Positions 1 to 5,501 of a stretch of 7,289 bases of DNA are shown in pieces. How positions within the stretch are numbered: position 1 is the first letter of the stretch; each line of letters starts with the position of its first letter. Made by a program: the position numbers and the translations under genes. The DNA is taken from NCBI GenBank assembly GCA_964396115.1, contig CAYNDL010000044.1, forward strand, positions 1-7,289. The letters run 5' to 3'. Source of the DNA: CAYNDL01 sp964396115 (GTDB lineage: Bacteria; Patescibacteriota; Andersenbacteria; UBA10190; CAIZMI01). Under the pieces are notes generated by a model, which worked only from the letters and a program-made list of their open reading frames with translations, was not told the DNA's origin and searched no databases.

Positions 1-517
1 AGACCATTTCAGTTCCCCAGATATCAAATTCTTTTTCCAGGTTCTCCAATGCATATGGAGTGGTGTAGTCTCCCACTTCCTCAATTTCCGCATCGGGATA
101 CTGCGCGTATATTGCCGCCTGGATCATGGGAGCGTTCCCTGCCAAGACGCGCATTATGTAAGAAACACCTTCCGATGTTCCTCGCATTTCTAAGGAAAAC
201 CAAGGCGGAATAAAACCGTCCAAATATATTTCCAATAAGTCCGGTTTCTTTTCGATTCCATGGATTGTATTCAAGGCCTCTTCCATAGAACGTGGGTTAC
301 GCACATTGTCTTCAGGAACACGAATCCTCAAGTAAGTCCATTTGAGTGAACCGATAAATTTACCCTGGATGCCGTTCATGTAGATCTTGTACATGATCGC
401 GAAGAACACGATCATGAATACCAACCAACCGCCCGATTCAAGGACGTTAAGGATGTTCGCGAAATACGCGAGGAAGTATTGGAAAAGGTAGCCTAAGAAC
501 TGACTAACTATTGTCAC
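1..517 (-). CDS. Membrane-anchored protein, CPR conjugation/T4SS-ATPase-associated type (partial, C-terminus off left edge)
   Basis: An open frame of 172 codons runs from a GTG at 517 to the left edge with no stop, so the C-terminus is missing. The start is chosen because GGAGG lies 9 bases upstream; it overlaps the end of the preceding sigma-like gene by 14 bases in another frame, suggesting an operon with translational coupling. Residues 4-26 are hydrophobic and aromatic, and residues 31-47 (WLVFMIVFFAIMYKIYM) form a clear membrane segment. A soluble part follows, with WTYLRIRVPEDN near residue 60, a WFSLEMRG stretch near 110 and YAQYPDAEIEEV near 145. From memory, this pattern resembles membrane proteins of CPR bacteria (DUF8128-like) that often precede or carry a TraG/VirB4/HerA-type ATPase domain. 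That family link is recognition without a search. The coding call is firm; the function is tentative, and the missing C-terminus would decide whether an ATPase domain is present. Confidence 0.8.
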   Translation of the reverse strand, partial: MTIVSQFLGYLFQYFLAYFANILNVLESGGWLVFMIVFFAIMYKIYMNGIQGKFIGSLKWTYLRIRVPEDNVRNPRSMEEALNTIHGIEKKPDLLEIYLDGFIPPWFSLEMRGTSEGVSYIMRVLAGNAPMIQAAIYAQYPDAEIEEVGDYTTPYALENLEKEFDIWGTEMV

Positions 518-1727
518 GTGATGTGTCCTCCGCAACAGCTGCACCCGCGATTCCCAAATCAGCAGGGTTTGAACCTTCGGACACAGTTTCTGTTGTTATT
601 GGTTTTTTATTTTGAGTTTGCACTTCAGCCAACCCGTAACGTCCATCGCTCTTTCGGGCGAAGCGCCTACGGTTTTGCAACGCAAGTAAAATTGTATTCC
701 TTTTTACTAAGCGCTCTTTCAAGACAGCATCTACCAAATCTTCTTTGAGCATTGGTTGCTGGTTTTTCTTCAAAATGCGTTCCAAAACATCGCCGACAGT
801 TCCTGGTTGGTAACCCCATTCGCGCAGCGCGTACAAGCCGCGTCCCACCAAAACAAAACGCTCGTCGCGGATCAGCTCGTTGTGGACTGTTTGCGGATGA
901 GCAAGCCTCCTGTCGAATTTTGCAGCATTTATGAGTTCGGTAATTTTCAGGAAGTGGCGTGGTTCTTTTTCTCGCTTTAGGATAACAAACGCTTTATCTC
1001 CTACACCACGGGGTGTTGCTTCGATCCAACCACGCATCCCCCAATCGCCAAATGGCGTACGAACTAAATCCCGTGTCACAGATAGAACTGAAGCGACGAC
1101 CGAGTCGGGATGATCGATCTTGCAGAAATTACGAATTTTATCAAAAAGTTCCTTATCGGAAAGAAGGTGACCATCAGCCTTCAACACATTACGCGCGCCT
1201 TCAATAACCTGGTCCATATTAACGCGTTCAGAATGACGGAAGTAACGTTTCAACCGGTTGGATTCGCGAACTTCGTCGACCTTCGGCAAACATTTCATTA
1301 AAAAGCCTAATGCGGCCTTCTCCGCATCATCGGTCAGCTTCAACAGATCGGATAACGATTCCTCTCGTACAATACCGCCCAGAAGTTTAAAGACACGAGC
1401 TAAAGCGTCTTGAACATTCTTTGCTTTGGCAAATTCGGGGGCATTACGCTTATCCGAACGGAAATTTTGCAATACAGATTGTTCGATCTGACGAATACGT
1501 TCGCGGGTAACACCTTCTTCTTCTCCAATTGCGTGCAGTGTCTTAGCAGAAGAACCGTCCAAACCAAAACGACGCGTAATAACGCGACGAGAACGATCGT
1601 CCAAAGCTTTCACGTAGTCAGCAGCGGCAGAACGAATGGCAGAGGGTGTTAGAACATCCAGGATATCCGCATCTATCGTGATGGGAGTACCAGTTTGGTG
1701 CCCCCTATTGGTCGTTATTTCATTCAT
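504..1727 (-). CDS. Sigma-70 region 4-like protein with three tandem winged-helix (HARE-HTH-like) domains
   Basis: The 407-residue protein has a sigma-70 region 4 at about residues 40-90. RRVITRRFGLDG is followed by the helix-turn-helix TLHAIGEEEGVTRERIRQIE, which is very close to the RpoD region 4.2 that reads the -35 box. Sigma region 2 and region 3 are absent, so it cannot melt a promoter as an ordinary sigma factor does. A helical linker (91-170) leads to three related winged-helix units at about 172-236, 239-305 and 308-367. The middle one best fits HARE-HTH, the fold also found in the RNA polymerase delta subunit. The last 40 residues look disordered. A role as an RNA polymerase-associated transcription regulator is an inference. 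ATG at 1727 has no Shine-Dalgarno, but a promoter lies close upstream, so the mRNA may be nearly leaderless. The downstream membrane protein gene overlaps its end. Confidence 0.85.
   Translation of the reverse strand: MNEITTNRGHQTGTPITIDADILDVLTPSAIRSAAADYVKALDDRSRRVITRRFGLDGSSAKTLHAIGEEEGVTRERIRQIEQSVLQNFRSDKRNAPEFAKAKNVQDALARVFKLLGGIVREESLSDLLKLTDDAEKAALGFLMKCLPKVDEVRESNRLKRYFRHSERVNMDQVIEGARNVLKADGHLLSDKELFDKIRNFCKIDHPDSVVASVLSVTRDLVRTPFGDWGMRGWIEATPRGVGDKAFVILKREKEPRHFLKITELINAAKFDRRLAHPQTVHNELIRDERFVLVGRGLYALREWGYQPGTVGDVLERILKKNQQPMLKEDLVDAVLKERLVKRNTILLALQNRRRFARKSDGRYGLAEVQTQNKKPITTETVSEGSNPADLGIAGAAVAEDTSRDNS
527..531 (-). promoter_or_regulatory. Ribosome binding site GGAGG for the GTG-started gene at 517
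   Basis: GGAGG on the minus strand lies 9 bases before the GTG at 517, inside the last codons of the upstream sigma-like gene. It decides the start of the partial gene, for which no ATG of similar quality exists; the first in-frame ATG falls inside the membrane segment. Confidence 0.7.
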
Positions 1728-1737
1728 CTTAATGGCT

Positions 1738-1768
1738 ATAGTATGGCACGGATATTAATTTCGGTCAA
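1738..1768 (-). promoter_or_regulatory. Putative promoter of the sigma-like gene (near-leaderless)
   Basis: On the minus strand, TTGACC (1768-1763) and TACTAT (1743-1738) are separated by 19 bases. An alternative -10, CATACT, sits at a 17-base spacing. Only 10 bases lie between TACTAT and the ATG at 1727, so transcription would begin about 0-5 bases before the start codon. This fits the lack of a Shine-Dalgarno. The boxes are imperfect (4 of 6 at the -10). Confidence 0.4.
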
Positions 1769-1822
1769 GAATGTGGCCAAACATGGAAATACGAAGAGGC
1801 GAGATAAGCATCACAGGAATAG

Positions 1823-1831
1823 TGCTATAAT
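1823..1831 (+). promoter_or_regulatory. Extended -10 promoter (TGCTATAAT) of the exported two-repeat protein gene
   Basis: A perfect TATAAT at 1826-1831 is preceded by TG at the extended -10 position. No good -35 box is visible 16-18 bases upstream, which is usual for extended -10 promoters. The predicted start near 1838 gives a leader of about 24 bases that contains the Shine-Dalgarno. Confidence 0.65.
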
Positions 1832-1852
1832 TGATTTATTAATCCACAGGAA

Positions 1853-1857
1853 AAGGA
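1853..1857 (+). promoter_or_regulatory. Ribosome binding site AAGGA for the gene at 1862
   Basis: AAGGA lies 4 bases before the ATG at 1862 in a purine-only stretch. A second AGGA lies 5 bases further upstream. It supports the chosen start. Confidence 0.6.
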
Positions 1858-1861
1858 AAAA

Positions 1862-2581
1862 ATGTCGAAAAAAACAAGTATCTTGGTAGGTGGCGCAGGC
1901 GTAGTAGTACTATTGGTTGCCTTATTTGCCATGCAATACTCTAATCTTCTGGGTGCCCGTTATGCACCTGGCCTGGAGTTTAAGGTCTTGGGACCAGATT
2001 ACTTAATCTCCGGCGAACCTGCCGTAATCACCTGGGATACCAGCCCAGAAATACGGAAATCCTATCCAAATGAAAAAATAGAATTCTGTAAGGACTACAA
2101 CACCAGTAGTTGCACTGTCCTTTCGCCAGAAACACCAAACGACGGCAAAGCACAGGTTTTTGTTCCCTCATCAATGAAAGAACAGGTGGGTTTTCTACGT
2201 TTGACCGCCCGCACCTCAAACGGAGTGGTGGGAAATCGGTCTTTTGTGCGACCTATCAACATTAAGTACGGCACGACTTTGCAACCGAATAGTATCGCTG
2301 TCATTTCATGGAACAAGAACGATGATTACCCCAACGTATCGGTTGATTTTTGTGCCGCGGAGAACGATAAATGTTATCCGCTCGTTAAGAACGCACCGAA
2401 TAACGGCATGGCAAAATTAACTGTGCCCTCCGATATGCCTGCAATTACCGGTTTTGTGCGCGTTCTCGCAAAACAGGACAACGGCGACATAATTTATACA
2501 GAAAGTCAGTACGGCAAACTACCGGTCGACTTGGGCGCTGTGCTTCTTAAGCCAACCCAAGAAGAAGCTGGCGGGAATTAA
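1862..2581 (+). CDS. Membrane-anchored extracytoplasmic protein with two Cys-containing beta-rich repeats
   Basis: The 239-residue product has a short basic N-terminus (SKK) and a hydrophobic segment at residues 7-25. This is a signal anchor or uncleaved signal peptide, as no clear cleavage site or lipobox Cys is seen. The rest is two related units of about 90 residues (41-133 and 134-222). Each has a hydrophobic-x-W strand (ITW58, ISW150), a D/E-FC...C Cys pair (C76/C84 and C164/C171), a PN-x-G turn followed by a VPS strand, and a GF-x-R strand. The layout resembles Ig-like or Kre9/Knh1-like beta-sandwich modules of cell-surface proteins, but this is a fold-level impression only. The Cys pairs could form disulfides outside the cytoplasm. 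It has its own promoter and ribosome site, is transcribed away from the sigma-like gene, and converges on sufC with 10 bases between stop codons. Function is unknown; a cell-surface or pilus-related role is a guess. Confidence 0.85.
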   Translation: MSKKTSILVGGAGVVVLLVALFAMQYSNLLGARYAPGLEFKVLGPDYLISGEPAVITWDTSPEIRKSYPNEKIEFCKDYNTSSCTVLSPETPNDGKAQVFVPSSMKEQVGFLRLTARTSNGVVGNRSFVRPINIKYGTTLQPNSIAVISWNKNDDYPNVSVDFCAAENDKCYPLVKNAPNNGMAKLTVPSDMPAITGFVRVLAKQDNGDIIYTESQYGKLPVDLGAVLLKPTQEEAGGN

Positions 2582-2591
2582 CAGCACGCTC

Positions 2592-3275
2592 CTACTGCCG
2601 TATCACACCTTCCTTTAGCTGAAGGTGCCTGTTTGGATGAAGCAGTTGCGTAAACTTTTCGTAGTGGGAAATCATTAAAATACTCATTTCCTCATTAACT
2701 TCCATAATCTTCCTTATCCCGGAAGCTACAAGTTCCGAGGCCTCGTTATCTAAACCTGAATCAGTTTCATCTAGTATTGCCAACTTGGGCTCCAAGACGG
2801 CCATCTGTAAGATCTCAGCCCGCTTCTTTTCTCCGCCCGAAAAACCTTCATTCACAGCGCGCTCAATGAACGACTTATCAATGCCAAGCAACCGGCATTT
2901 CTCTTCCAATTTCTTAACAAAATCGCGAATATTATCCCCCTTGTTTACAGCTTTGTATGCTGTGAATAAGAACTTACCAAGAGGCACACCGGGTAGTGTT
3001 ACGGGATGCTGGAACGAAAGAAATATTCCTCTCTGTGCCCTTTCTTCTGGACTTAGTTTCAATAAGCTTTCGCCAGAGAAACTAACCCTACCTTTCGTCA
3101 CTTCGTATCTAGGATGACCTGCTAAAACATGCGCCAAGGTCGATTTTCCCGAACCGTTAACGCCCTTTAAGGCAACAACTTCTCCCCGATTAATGTTGAA
3201 AGAGATGCCTCGTAAAATTTTCTTGCCATCAACACTCACCTCAAGGCCATCAACTTCCAATAATATTTTCTTCAT
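2592..3275 (-). CDS. sufC: SufC, ATPase of the SufBCD iron-sulfur scaffold
   Basis: The 227-residue protein is a cytoplasmic ABC-type ATPase without membrane segments. It binds SufB and SufD and drives the shape change needed for cluster assembly. Motifs in order are Walker A GVNGSGKST (38-46), Q-loop in SFQHP (Q89), the signature FSGGEKKR (145-152, the SufC form of LSGGQ), Walker B and D-loop LAILDETDSGLD (167-178 region) and the switch His in MISHYEKF (H204). The SGGEKKR and DETDSGLD forms are typical of SufC and set it apart from transporter ATPases. It is slightly shorter than E. coli SufC (248 residues), mainly at the C-terminus. ATG at 3275 overlaps the sufU stop (ATGA) and has no Shine-Dalgarno, so it probably depends on translation of sufU. 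It is the last gene of the operon, whereas in many bacteria sufC comes first or precedes sufD. Confidence 0.95.
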   Translation of the reverse strand: MKKILLEVDGLEVSVDGKKILRGISFNINRGEVVALKGVNGSGKSTLAHVLAGHPRYEVTKGRVSFSGESLLKLSPEERAQRGIFLSFQHPVTLPGVPLGKFLFTAYKAVNKGDNIRDFVKKLEEKCRLLGIDKSFIERAVNEGFSGGEKKRAEILQMAVLEPKLAILDETDSGLDNEASELVASGIRKIMEVNEEMSILMISHYEKFTQLLHPNRHLQLKEGVIRQ

Positions 3276-3664
3276 ATGGATTTTTTTAAGTAATTACGGA
3301 TTCCCTTTTGTATGGCTGCGAGAGGCAGCAGTGCACACTTCAATCTCGCCGCCGTAACAGAGTTTCCTAAAATGTGGTTAACGTCTTTTTCTCCCATTTC
3401 TAAAATATCAACGAGTTTTTTTCCTTTCAATTCCTCCGTTATACGAGACGCGGCTGCCTGGCTTATAAAACAACCTTCGCCGTCAAAAGACATAGAACTC
3501 AACCTATCACCTTCGACTTGTGCAAATACCTCGACCTTATCACCGCACAGCGGATTGCTGTCTTTAAGCCATATGTCAGCAGGATCAATTTTTCCCTTAT
3601 TACGCGGATGCTTGGCGTGATCAAGCAACTCCTCACGGGCGTAAAATTCAATCAAATCACTCAT
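3272..3664 (-). CDS. sufU: SufU/IscU-like sulfur acceptor protein
   Basis: The 130-residue protein belongs to the IscU/SufU (NifU N-terminal) fold. The N-terminal DHAKHPRNKG (15-24) is a family hallmark. The conserved ligands are C40 and D42 in NPLCGD, C65 in GEGCFIS and C110 in RLKCALLPL. In Bacillus-type SufU the same Cys/Asp set binds zinc and the protein takes sulfur from SufS. As in SufU, a Lys (K109) precedes the last Cys where IscU has His. Unlike Bacillus SufU, the stretch between the second and third Cys is short (45 residues, against about 62 in Bacillus and 43 in E. coli IscU), so the characteristic insertion is missing. The start at 3664 overlaps the sufS stop and lacks a Shine-Dalgarno. 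Placement between sufS and sufC argues for SufS partnership over a role as scaffold. Confidence 0.9.
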   Translation of the reverse strand: MSDLIEFYAREELLDHAKHPRNKGKIDPADIWLKDSNPLCGDKVEVFAQVEGDRLSSMSFDGEGCFISQAAASRITEELKGKKLVDILEMGEKDVNHILGNSVTAARLKCALLPLAAIQKGIRNYLKKSI

Positions 3665-4884
3665 CGTTTTAACAATTTAATAATTCCATAAAGAGCGTCA
3701 ATAAGACGATCAACGTCTTCTTTTGTGTTTGTAACCCCCAGACTTACGCGACAACATTCATTTAGTCCCAGTGCATTGAGTAACGGCTGCGCACAATGAT
3801 AACCTCCTCTGATAGCTATCCCCTTTGTGTCCAAAAGGGAAATTATGTCATGTGAGTGGAGGCCGGGGATGAAAAAGGATACAACACCAATACGGTCCTC
3901 TGCGTCGGCTGGACCAACTATTTTCACCTCTTTCATTTTCAAAAGTTTACTGACTAAATATTCTGTCAGCTTTCTCTCTTGCTTTTGAATATAACCAAAA
4001 CCGATACTCCTTATAAACTTAACAGCTTCGCCAAACGCAACTGCTCCTGCAATGTTCGGCGTCCCTGCTTCAAATTTCCAAGGAAGATCGTTCCACGTTG
4101 CGGAAACAAGAGATACTTCCTTCACCATGTCGCCCCCAAGAAGAAACGGCTCCATCTTTTCCAAAATATTTTTTCTTCCATACAAAACTCCAATACCCAA
4201 GGGGCCGTACATTTTATGGGAAGAAAATACGAGGAAATCAGCATTATTTTTTTGTACATCCAACGGCAGGTGGGCGATGCTTTGCGCCGCATCTACCAGC
4301 ACAAGTGCGCCAACATCATGAGCAGCACTAACAATTTCATCAATCGGCATCACAGCCCCCGTAACATTGGACGCGTGCGTGCAAGCCACGAGCGAAGGCT
4401 TATTTTCGAGCTTATATTTAAAGTCTCTCATATCCAACCGACCATTTGGCGACACATCCACAAAATTTAATTCAATGCCGTTTTGCTTTGCCATTCTTTG
4501 CCAAGGCAACAAATTACTATGGTGCTCTGCTTTAGTAACCAAAATATTTCCGCCAGAACCCAATAATTTCGGCAAGGAATAACTTACCAAGTTTATGGCC
4601 TCCGTGGCGTTTCGTGTAAAGACTATTTCCTCCCAGCTTCTCGCATTAATAAATATCGCTGCCTCTTTGTGCGCCCCTTCGTATGCTGCCGTTGCTTTTT
4701 GTGAAAGGTTGTAAGCAGAACGGTGCACGTTGGCATTTATGGTCTCATAAAACTCCCTTTCGGCATCAATTACCGAGGCTGGCTTTTGTGTCGTAGCGGC
4801 ATTATCGAGATAGACCAAATTCGGAATGTTTTTTTTGGCATCAAAAATAGGGAAGAGGCTCTTTATTTTTTCCGGCGTAGTCAT
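3661..4884 (-). CDS. sufS: SufS, group II cysteine desulfurase
   Basis: The 407-residue pyridoxal phosphate enzyme converts cysteine to alanine and carries the sulfur as a persulfide. Its length matches E. coli SufS (406). Visible residues are the N-terminal YLDNAATTQKP (25-35), NVHRSAYNLS (52-61), the cofactor-stacking His in KAEHHSN (118-124), the cofactor Asp in VDAAQS (D198), the Schiff-base Lys in SSHKMYGP (K224), the FEAGTPN motif (271-277) and the persulfide Cys in GGYHCAQP (C364). H345, 19 residues before C364, matches the Bacillus SufS His that swaps onto the SufU zinc; from memory, E. coli SufS, which uses SufE, has Tyr there. This fits the neighbouring sufU and the lack of sufE. 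ATG at 4884 overlaps the sufD stop and has a strong GGAAGGA ribosome site 5 bases upstream. Confidence 0.96.
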   Translation of the reverse strand: MTTPEKIKSLFPIFDAKKNIPNLVYLDNAATTQKPASVIDAEREFYETINANVHRSAYNLSQKATAAYEGAHKEAAIFINARSWEEIVFTRNATEAINLVSYSLPKLLGSGGNILVTKAEHHSNLLPWQRMAKQNGIELNFVDVSPNGRLDMRDFKYKLENKPSLVACTHASNVTGAVMPIDEIVSAAHDVGALVLVDAAQSIAHLPLDVQKNNADFLVFSSHKMYGPLGIGVLYGRKNILEKMEPFLLGGDMVKEVSLVSATWNDLPWKFEAGTPNIAGAVAFGEAVKFIRSIGFGYIQKQERKLTEYLVSKLLKMKEVKIVGPADAEDRIGVVSFFIPGLHSHDIISLLDTKGIAIRGGYHCAQPLLNALGLNECCRVSLGVTNTKEDVDRLIDALYGIIKLLKR

Positions 4885-5501
4885 AATAGTCCTTCCGCAA
4901 AAAATGTAGCGACGGCCTTTTCAAAGTCTTGCTTTCTTTCTTCCGGTAAATTAACAAATGACTTTTTTAGGAACCCTAGCGTTAATAAAGTTCTCCCTTC
5001 CTGCATGCCGATTCCCCGCGATCTCAAATAGAAGAGCTGTGAGTCATCTAAATGCCCTGCTGTCACGCCATGCGTAGCTTTCACCTGGTCATTATCGATC
5101 TCCATTGCAGGTACGGCGGAAATTTCTGCATTGTCTGCCAGGAGTAGGCTGTGCATTTCTTGGTGGGCTTCGGCTTCCCTTGCCTTCTTTACTATCACTG
5201 TCTTCGCGTTGCCCTTAAAAACTCCGGCCGGCCCAACTACTGCCCTAGATACGAGCGAGGATCTTGTTTCGAAAGCAAGGTGTTTTATCTCCACATTCAA
5301 TTCGGAATTACTGTCCCTAATAAAACTTACGTTGTTGATTTCTGCTTCAGCCCTTTTTCCTTTCAGAAATACTGACACTTTGGCCGACGTTTGGAATAAA
5401 TGCAGTTTTAATTTGGCATCCTGCCCGAGTTCGATGCTGATTTTTTTTCTAGTCTTTCCGTCTAGAAAAATCTCTTTTATTGTATTTCTCTTGATTTTCA
5501 T
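4881..5501 (-). CDS. sufD: SufD, short form, scaffold partner of SufB
   Basis: At 206 residues this is about half the usual SufD length (E. coli SufD has 423). The C-terminal part is diagnostic: NDQVKATHGVTAGHLDDSQLFYLRSRGI (137-164) followed by EGRTLLTLGF (168-177). H144 lies where E. coli SufD has H360, the residue that with a SufB Cys forms the proposed cluster assembly site. Residues 1-130 are strand-rich with alternating hydrophobic residues, fitting a short stretch of the SufBD beta-helix. The N-terminal helical domain and part of the helix are missing. The frame is not damaged: a good ribosome site (AAGGGAG) precedes ATG 5501, the start overlaps the sufB stop by ATGA, and upstream sequence in all frames is intact sufB. 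It is therefore a genuinely compact SufD and not a broken gene. Its neighbours and the retained His support a SufBCD role. Confidence 0.88.
   Translation of the reverse strand: MKIKRNTIKEIFLDGKTRKKISIELGQDAKLKLHLFQTSAKVSVFLKGKRAEAEINNVSFIRDSNSELNVEIKHLAFETRSSLVSRAVVGPAGVFKGNAKTVIVKKAREAEAHQEMHSLLLADNAEISAVPAMEIDNDQVKATHGVTAGHLDDSQLFYLRSRGIGMQEGRTLLTLGFLKKSFVNLPEERKQDFEKAVATFFAEGLL
4890..4896 (-). promoter_or_regulatory. Ribosome binding site GGAAGGA for sufS
   Basis: GGAAGGA lies 5 bases before the sufS ATG at 4884, within the sufD coding region. It is the best Shine-Dalgarno in the operon and allows independent initiation of sufS. Confidence 0.75.

Noticed and set aside
514..521. TCACGTGA palindrome over the GTG start of the left-edge gene
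   Set aside because: A single 8-base palindrome explained by two overlapping coding frames; no second copy or promoter context supports an operator.
1812..1852. CACAGGAA direct repeat, 33 bases apart, flanking the -10 box of the exported protein gene
   Set aside because: Two 8-base copies in a 134-base region can arise by chance, and the second is explained by the purine-rich ribosome site. Not enough for an operator call.
2543..2564. Inverted repeat CTTCTT/AAGAAG near the end of the exported protein gene
   Set aside because: The stem is short and AT-rich, the loop is 10 bases, it is inside coding sequence, and no T-run follows.
2606..2627. Perfect 7-base inverted repeat (CACCTTC/GAAGGTG, 8-base loop) near the end of sufC
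   Set aside because: It lies inside the sufC coding region and is not followed by a U-run on either strand, so it does not qualify as an intrinsic terminator.
3979..4470. Plus-strand 163-codon frame opposite sufS
   Set aside because: It is antisense to a strongly conserved enzyme gene, has no ribosome site or recognisable protein features, and is a shadow frame.
4881..5501. sufD as a pseudogene or frameshifted remnant
   Set aside because: It has a good ribosome site, ATGA overlaps at both ends, conserved C-terminal motifs and no in-frame lesion; upstream sequence is intact sufB, so there is no lost N-terminal half to recover.
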